DNA of 10,062 nt from Ectocarpus siliculosus (lineage: Eukaryota > Sar > Phaeophyceae > Ectocarpales > Ectocarpaceae), in NCBI GenBank assembly GCA_000310025.1, contig FN649736.1, forward strand, positions 4,789,653-4,799,714. Reading direction: 5' to 3'. The translations under genes and the position numbers were made by a program. Numbering within the stretch: position 1 is the stretch's first letter; every line of letters starts with the position of its first letter. Positions 7,601 through 10,062 of this stretch are shown piece after piece. The notes beneath the pieces were generated by a model. That model did no database searches. It was not told where the DNA came from and saw only the letters and a list, made by a program, of their open reading frames with translations.

Positions 7601-9357
7601 TGGGCGCGGTCGGCGCCAGATCAAGAGAGAGACACACGCACAGATGGTGGCCTTTGGGAGCATTTATGTTTCAACTGCACCAAGACTGACGTCTTTTCAT
7701 TGGTCAGCCGGTTAGCGCGGTCGATGCTAATAAGAAAAGACACACTACACCACGCTCTTTGTGTGTCCATTCATGCCGACTCGCTGTTTGCCTCCGGCTG
7801 TGCAGGAAATACCCCGCGTTCCAGGCGACGCCTCACACAATCACGGGCCTTTTGGAGCTCAATTCAGACTTCTTGCTGGAGGAAGGCAAAGGCCAGCTCG
7901 CAGACGTAACGGTGAGTTTTACGCGGGGGGGCTTTTTCTCGCTGGGTGGTAAAGCGGCTGGTTTAGTGTGCCTGAGAGCGCGGCAGCAGTGCGGTATCTC
8001 TCGCTCCTTCTAGACGGTTTGAGCTGGGTGTATTAAACGGTGCCTCCGATCAGAGAATCGATGTGCCTGAGTTGAGGCACGGCTACCATCGTCATGAATG
8101 TTGGTGGCTTTGCGCGGTGTTGACAATATAAGGCGGGCTTCCGAAAAAAACAGGCGTGTTTGACCAGCGAATGCGTAAGAGAAGGTGGTCTACCACCGTA
8201 GCTGACAGCAACGTGCCTGCGCAAAATCGTTTTCGGCAGTTGCTGACGCGAAAGAAAACTCTGGGTGTGGCGATGCTCTAAACAGACTTGGTCGTGCTAT
8301 TGCGGGGGCGAAGACGGCAGCGACATTGGCTAGGGTGCGTCATCGTGCCGCCATGAATGATGGCGGCGGTGCTCTGATAATCAGATGTGCGACCGGTCGG
8401 CGCTCGTCCTCTTGCCTATTGCGCCCGGTGTTGTCGCCTGACTTCTTGTTTTTGTTTTCTGACGCACTCTCAGGCGATAGTCATTGCATCTCCTTCGCTG
8501 GAGGCGCAATTGGAGGCGCTGTTGGTCAGTACCGTCCAACCCTGTCAGGTGAAGGGCAAGAAGGGGAGGGGGGGGTGTACTCTTATGTTTTGCATGCCTT
8601 AGCGGTTAGATAATTGACCACGCGTCCTCGAGAGGACGGAACATGGTTCTCACAGGACCGATCACCGATGGCCCATCGTTCCTTCCCACTGTAGTTTGCA
8701 ATAGGTGGCTCAAAAATGTTTTCCCTAGTCTATCTATCCTATCGTGAAGTGGGGGGGTAAGTTTACAGCCTTGAGAGCACCTTGGAAACCCAGACATGTC
8801 GTAGGCTGAGTGGTTGGCTTGCGCTATACAGGGAGACAAGGCTGGCACCACGATCAATTTTGCTGAGTGCCGTTCAGGAGTTTGCTTAAGCTCTTGCCGG
8901 GGAAAGCTTTGGCTGGAATGAGGCATGGTTTGTGCCCGTCCCTTGAGGCCAGCGTGCTGCGGTAGCATTAACTCTTTCGGCGGCCCGTCGAGATTATCCC
9001 CAAAAGTAAACAGAGAACAACGGCAATTGGGTTATTTAGTGAGAGTACGACAGCGTTCAACTCTGCTTTGGTGGCCTACCCCTACCCCCCCCCCCAACCC
9101 CCACCCCTTCCCGTACCCCCCGACCCGCAGGTGTGGGTGGCGATGCCCGCCATGGAGACAGCAGAAAACCTCGCGGTGACGAGCACCTATCAGAAGAGCA
9201 ACCGGTTCGGGAAACGCCTCCATCTCGTGAAATCCGACTTTTTTTCCGACGGGGCCCCCGGAGTGGTAGGGGGGGGGGGGCGTGGCAGCGGGGGAGATGG
9301 AAGATTTTTCGACGTGAAAACCGGGATGTTTCAGCTGTCAATGCAAGCCGACACCAC
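4305..9357 (+). CDS. Multi-exon gene (3' end outside window): putative type II membrane GT2-like glycosyltransferase
   Basis: Model: 4305-4656, 6736-6916, 7806-7911, 8474-8548, 9131-9357, continuing past the window. Phases fit at all junctions and give about 314 residues without a stop. Residues 1-112 are a Ser/Gly/Ala-rich tail ending in basic RSRWFR. Residues 113-128 are hydrophobic, followed by RR, which suggests a signal anchor. Residues 144-161 are three hexapeptide repeats. Residues about 205-314 (LADVTAIVIASPSLEAQLEAL, then VWVAMPAM, KRLHLVKSDF and VKTGMFQLSMQADTT) have the order of a GT-A glycosyltransferase start: beta strand, helix, VWV strand, then the GRFQLALQAPT-like segment that in plant and algal GT2-like proteins precedes a DDD metal site. 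That resemblance is recalled, not aligned. If correct, the enzyme would act in the Golgi or endomembranes with its catalytic domain in the lumen. Donor and acceptor are unknown. The DDD motif is not present here and would lie in the next exon. Confidence 0.55.
4682..5135. repeat. Cluster of TACAGCAGTA / TACTGCTGTA motifs
   Basis: TACAGCAGTA occurs at 4682-4691 and 4706-4715. Its reverse complement TACTGCTGTA occurs at 5017-5026 and 5126-5135. A 9/10 match lies at 5063-5072. Near matches appear at about 4908-4917 and 5731-5740. The outermost copies are inverted relative to each other, as in terminal inverted repeats of a small non-autonomous element, but no clear target-site duplication was found. 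Confidence 0.7.
5018..5071. repeat. Perfect 10-base inverted repeat
   Basis: ACTGCTGTAA (5018-5027) and TTACAGCAGT (5062-5071) are exact reverse complements separated by 34 bases. They form part of the decamer cluster. Confidence 0.85.
5357..5471 (+). repeat. Foldback inverted repeat / long hairpin
   Basis: The left arm 5357-5398 (starts GCAATCAGCGC, ends GGATGTAC) is the reverse complement of the right arm 5431-5471, with three substitutions and one single-base bulge over about 42 positions. A 32-base loop (5399-5430) separates them. Two of the substitutions are G-U pairs if the + strand is transcribed, so the RNA stem would be almost fully paired. Pairing stops abruptly outside the arms. 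It could be a microRNA-type precursor or a small foldback element. Confidence 0.9.
5696..5916 (+). other. Possible extra exon after a good acceptor
   Basis: A T-rich tract ending in TTTTCAG at 5695 is a credible acceptor. The sequence after it is open in all three frames for 150 bases or more, with stops at 5850-5852, in the 5860s and in the 5910s. One frame gives ECWIREKCSFLYYSS and a later FQPPALGLGG; another gives a hydrophobic run SVVISSLQLLVLEECLGV. No convincing donor ends it and no family is recognised. It could be an alternative exon, a terminal exon, or chance. Confidence 0.2.
6736..6916 (+). CDS. Exon 2: end of signal anchor and hexapeptide-repeat stem
   Basis: The acceptor lies after a pyrimidine-rich stretch ending in ACATAG at 6735. 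The donor AGT|GTGAGT follows 6916 and is a near-consensus match that leaves phase 2. The peptide runs GGSFLMMMTIARRGGFSW, then AVSIAN/AVSIAD/ALSIGG, then TDEIDLDLQDRRLRTTV. The 3' junction is well supported: the phase matches exon 3 exactly and the frame would hit TGA at 6918-6920 if unspliced. The 5' edge is uncertain. An ATG at 6660 in the same open frame could make this a first exon (MADHVFPLKS...), and an acceptor at 6809 (GTCCAG) is another possibility. Confidence 0.55.
6813..6866 (+). repeat. 18-base tandem repeat, three copies, in frame
   Basis: Units at 6813-6830, 6831-6848 and 6849-6866. The first two differ in only two bases and the third is more diverged. Each unit is six codons and encodes AVSIAN, AVSIAD and ALSIGG, in the frame supported by the splice junctions. 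Confidence 0.85.
7421..7432. repeat. Poly-C run (12)
   Basis: Twelve consecutive C bases in intron 2. Confidence 0.95.
7574..7745 (+). repeat. Diverged direct repeat, offset 111 bases
   Basis: Copies at 7574-7637 and 7685-7745. Both contain the identical 15-mer TTTTCATTGGTCAGC (7583-7597 and 7694-7708), followed by GCGCGGTCG and later GACACAC, with a 3-base length difference. Each copy carries ATTGG, an inverted CCAAT box. Confidence 0.8.
7806..7911 (+). CDS. Exon 3: start of catalytic-type domain
   Basis: The acceptor GCTGTGCAG at 7797-7805 is preceded by pyrimidine-rich sequence. The donor ACG|GTGAGT follows 7911 and is a full consensus match. The 106-base exon takes up phase 2 and leaves phase 0. 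The peptide begins KYPAFQATPHTITGLLELNS and ends GKGQLADVT. The mix of hydrophobic and acidic residues is typical of a folded protein, unlike the two other frames, which are Arg/Ser-rich. The ending (ADVT before AIVIASPS in the next exon) suits the first beta strand of a Rossmann-like glycosyltransferase domain. Confidence 0.65.
7912..8473 (+). other. Intron 3 (562 bases)
   Basis: Begins GTGAGT and ends in a long T/C tract with CTCTCAG. Phase 0 on both sides. It holds a short perfect stem (8347-8367) and nothing else I could recognise. Confidence 0.6.
8347..8367. repeat. Short perfect stem-loop in intron 3
   Basis: GCCGCCAT and ATGGCGGC pair perfectly around a 5-base GAATG loop. Confidence 0.65.
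8474..8548 (+). CDS. Exon 4: 25-codon exon
   Basis: A long T/C-rich tract (about 8433-8473) ending in CTCTCAG forms a very good acceptor. The donor CAG|GTGAAG follows 8548. The exon is exactly 75 bases, phase 0 on both sides, and encodes AIVIASPSLEAQLEALLVST followed by VQPCQ. This fits a beta strand, an Asp/Ser-type loop and an amphipathic helix, the layout seen at the N-terminus of GT2-like domains (strand IVIxT, then a helix of the LxxxLxSL type). The surrounding sequence is open in more than one frame, so the splice phase decides the frame. Confidence 0.65.
8623..8638. repeat. Short perfect palindrome in intron 4
   Basis: CGTCCTC and GAGGACG flank GA and contain a CTCGAG core. Confidence 0.65.
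9085..9095. repeat. Poly-C run (11) in the intron 4 polypyrimidine tract
   Basis: Eleven consecutive C bases followed by further C-rich sequence up to the CGCAG acceptor at 9130. Confidence 0.9.
9131..9357 (+). CDS. Exon 5: GT-A-like core with poly-glycine insert
   Basis: The acceptor is a long C-rich polypyrimidine tract ending in ACCCGCAG at 9130. The phase 0 entry matches exon 4. The peptide has VWVAMPAMETAENLAVTSTY, then KRLHLVKSDFFSDG, a Gly-rich stretch (residues about 284-295) made by a run of 12 G, and FFDVKTGMFQLSMQADTT. The donor GTACGT at 9358-9363 leaves phase 2. Unspliced, the frame stays open to a stop at 9428-9430. An internal GTAGGG at 9266 could end the exon earlier at 9265, but that would remove the conserved-looking FQLSMQADTT segment. 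Confidence 0.6.
9269..9280. repeat. Poly-G run (12) inside exon 5
   Basis: Twelve consecutive G bases are read as four Gly codons within a Gly-rich insert. The run sits just upstream of the FFDVKTGMFQLSMQADTT segment. Confidence 0.95.
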
Positions 9358-9522
9358 GTACGTCAGTCGCCCTGCACTCGTTGTATGTAGGCCTTTTTTA
9401 CGTGATGTGCGGGGCTGGTTTAGTTGGTGATTTCTGCCTTGGGACTAGACTGTACGCAACTTGAAAGTTGGTTGGTTTTGGTGGCGGCAGTGTGGGGTGT
9501 GCGTTCCTCTAACGAATGTTGG

Positions 9523-9597
9523 GGTGGTTGTTGTTGTGTTGAGGTAGGTGGTCGTGTTGTTGTTGCTGTTGCTGTTGTGTGTTGTGTGTTGCTGCTG
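9523..9597. repeat. T/G-rich microsatellite-like tract
   Basis: Repeated GTT, GCTGTT and GTGTT units on the + strand form a simple-sequence region in intron 5. Confidence 0.8.
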
Positions 9598-9670
9598 TCT
9601 TCACATTCGAATTATCTCTGGCTCCCAAGGCAAAGAAACGAGTTTTCCGTCATCACAAGCTGTGTTCCAA

Positions 9671-9760
9671 AACGAGGTGCAACTATAGCCAAAATGAGGC
9701 ACAGCAGTTGCTCCAGAATGAGGTGCAACTATGCCAACATAAGGTACAGTTATACCAAAG
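9671..9760. repeat. Degenerate 22-24 base minisatellite, four units
   Basis: Units at 9671-9692, 9693-9716, 9717-9738 and 9739-9760 follow a consensus like AATGAGGTGCAACTATGCCA. Units 1 and 3 are the most alike. Unit lengths are not all multiples of three, so the array is unlikely to be a coding repeat. Confidence 0.8.
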
Positions 9761-10012
9761 GCCCCCGAGTAAGTCTGACCATTCGCCAAGAACGAAGGGT
9801 CCGTGTGTAGAAAGCGTTGGTGATTATCGTGGAAAAAGCTTGGCATGATTCTCTCATGGGGCTAGATTTTGGTCAGCCCATTCATTCACCGTCGCTCGCG
9901 GTTCCTTTGGCTCTATTATTTCTCTGGGTTACTTGCACACCATGACGGAGACCCTCGCAGTTCGATGAGATCATCATTCTTGACGCGATTCCACAACATT
10001 TGATCATACAAG

Positions 10013-10054
10013 CCCCCCCCCCCCCCCCCCCCCCCACTGACCCCCCCCCCCCCC
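10013..10054. repeat. Poly-C runs at window edge
   Basis: 23 C (10013-10035), then ACTGA, then 14 C (10041-10054). Run lengths may be inexact because such tracts are hard to sequence. Confidence 0.9.
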
Positions 10055-10062
10055 TGGTTTCC

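Larger units (their letters stand above)
6917..7805 (+). other. Intron 2 (889 bases)
   Basis: Begins GTGAGTTTT and ends CTGTGCAG. It is supported by matching phase 2 on both sides and by in-frame stops immediately past the donor. It contains a 12-base poly-C run (7421-7432) and a diverged direct repeat (7574-7745). No other coding signal was convincing. Confidence 0.6.
8549..9130 (+). other. Intron 4 (582 bases)
   Basis: Begins GTGAAG and ends in a C-rich tract followed by CGCAG. Phase 0 on both sides. It contains a short palindrome (8623-8638) and an 11-base poly-C (9085-9095) that forms part of the polypyrimidine tract. A minus-strand open frame (8606-8968) overlaps it but has no recognisable features. 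Confidence 0.6.
9358..10062 (+). other. Intron 5, running off the window
   Basis: Starts at GTACGT. No acceptor in the window gives a continuation carrying the expected YVxxxDDD-type motif. The sequence ends in two long C runs and TGGTTTCC. That resembles the C-rich polypyrimidine tract before exon 5, so the acceptor may lie just past the edge. The intron contains a T/G microsatellite and a minisatellite. Confidence 0.4.

Noticed and set aside
8606-8968. Minus-strand ORF of 120 codons
   Set aside because: Lies inside intron 4 of the supported + strand gene and shows no family features. A small nested gene cannot be excluded, but nothing supports one.
9961-10011. Frame FDEIIILDAIPQHL after GCAG at 9960, considered as exon 6
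   Set aside because: Its phase does not fit the preferred donor at 9357, it lacks the acidic triplet, and it runs directly into the poly-C tract.

Overview
The window looks like nuclear DNA of a eukaryote with spliceosomal introns. The best guess is a brown alga (Ectocarpus-like) or another stramenopile. No bacterial-style gene arrangement is present: no ORF is both long and convincing, and coding signal comes in short blocks (75 to about 350 bases) flanked by good GT...AG sites and separated by introns of roughly 0.55 to 2.1 kb. Homopolymer G/C tracts are frequent. The organism call is an inference from gene architecture.

The right half (4305 to beyond 10062, + strand) holds the one gene I can support. 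Five exons (4305-4656, 6736-6916, 7806-7911, 8474-8548, 9131-9357) join with compatible reading phase at every junction. The joined protein starts with a Ser/Gly/Ala-rich, basic cytoplasmic-type tail and has one hydrophobic segment flanked by arginines (type II signal anchor). A short hexapeptide-repeat stem follows, and then a region resembling the start of a GT-A, GT2-like glycosyltransferase domain. The gene runs off the right edge. The acidic DDD-type motif expected after the last exon is not in the window. The links between exons 2-3, 3-4 and 4-5 are strong; the link between exons 1 and 2 is weaker.

The introns contain structured sequence. Intron 1 has a cluster of an inverted decamer (TACTGCTGTA/TACAGCAGTA) and a nearly perfect foldback hairpin with arms of about 42 nt. 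Intron 2 has a diverged ~111-base-offset direct repeat. Introns 3 and 4 have short perfect stems, and intron 4 ends in a C-rich polypyrimidine tract. Intron 5 holds a T/G-rich microsatellite, a 22-24 base degenerate minisatellite and two long poly-C runs at the window edge.

The left half (1-4300) is mostly without supportable genes. It holds a possible 3' end of an upstream gene (1-393), a degenerate CCACGCC repeat cluster (899-1100), a 15-base poly-G, one possible isolated exon (1418-1532), a possible decayed retroelement fragment (about 2226-2625), short repeats and palindromes, and presumably the promoter and 5' leader of the glycosyltransferase-like gene.
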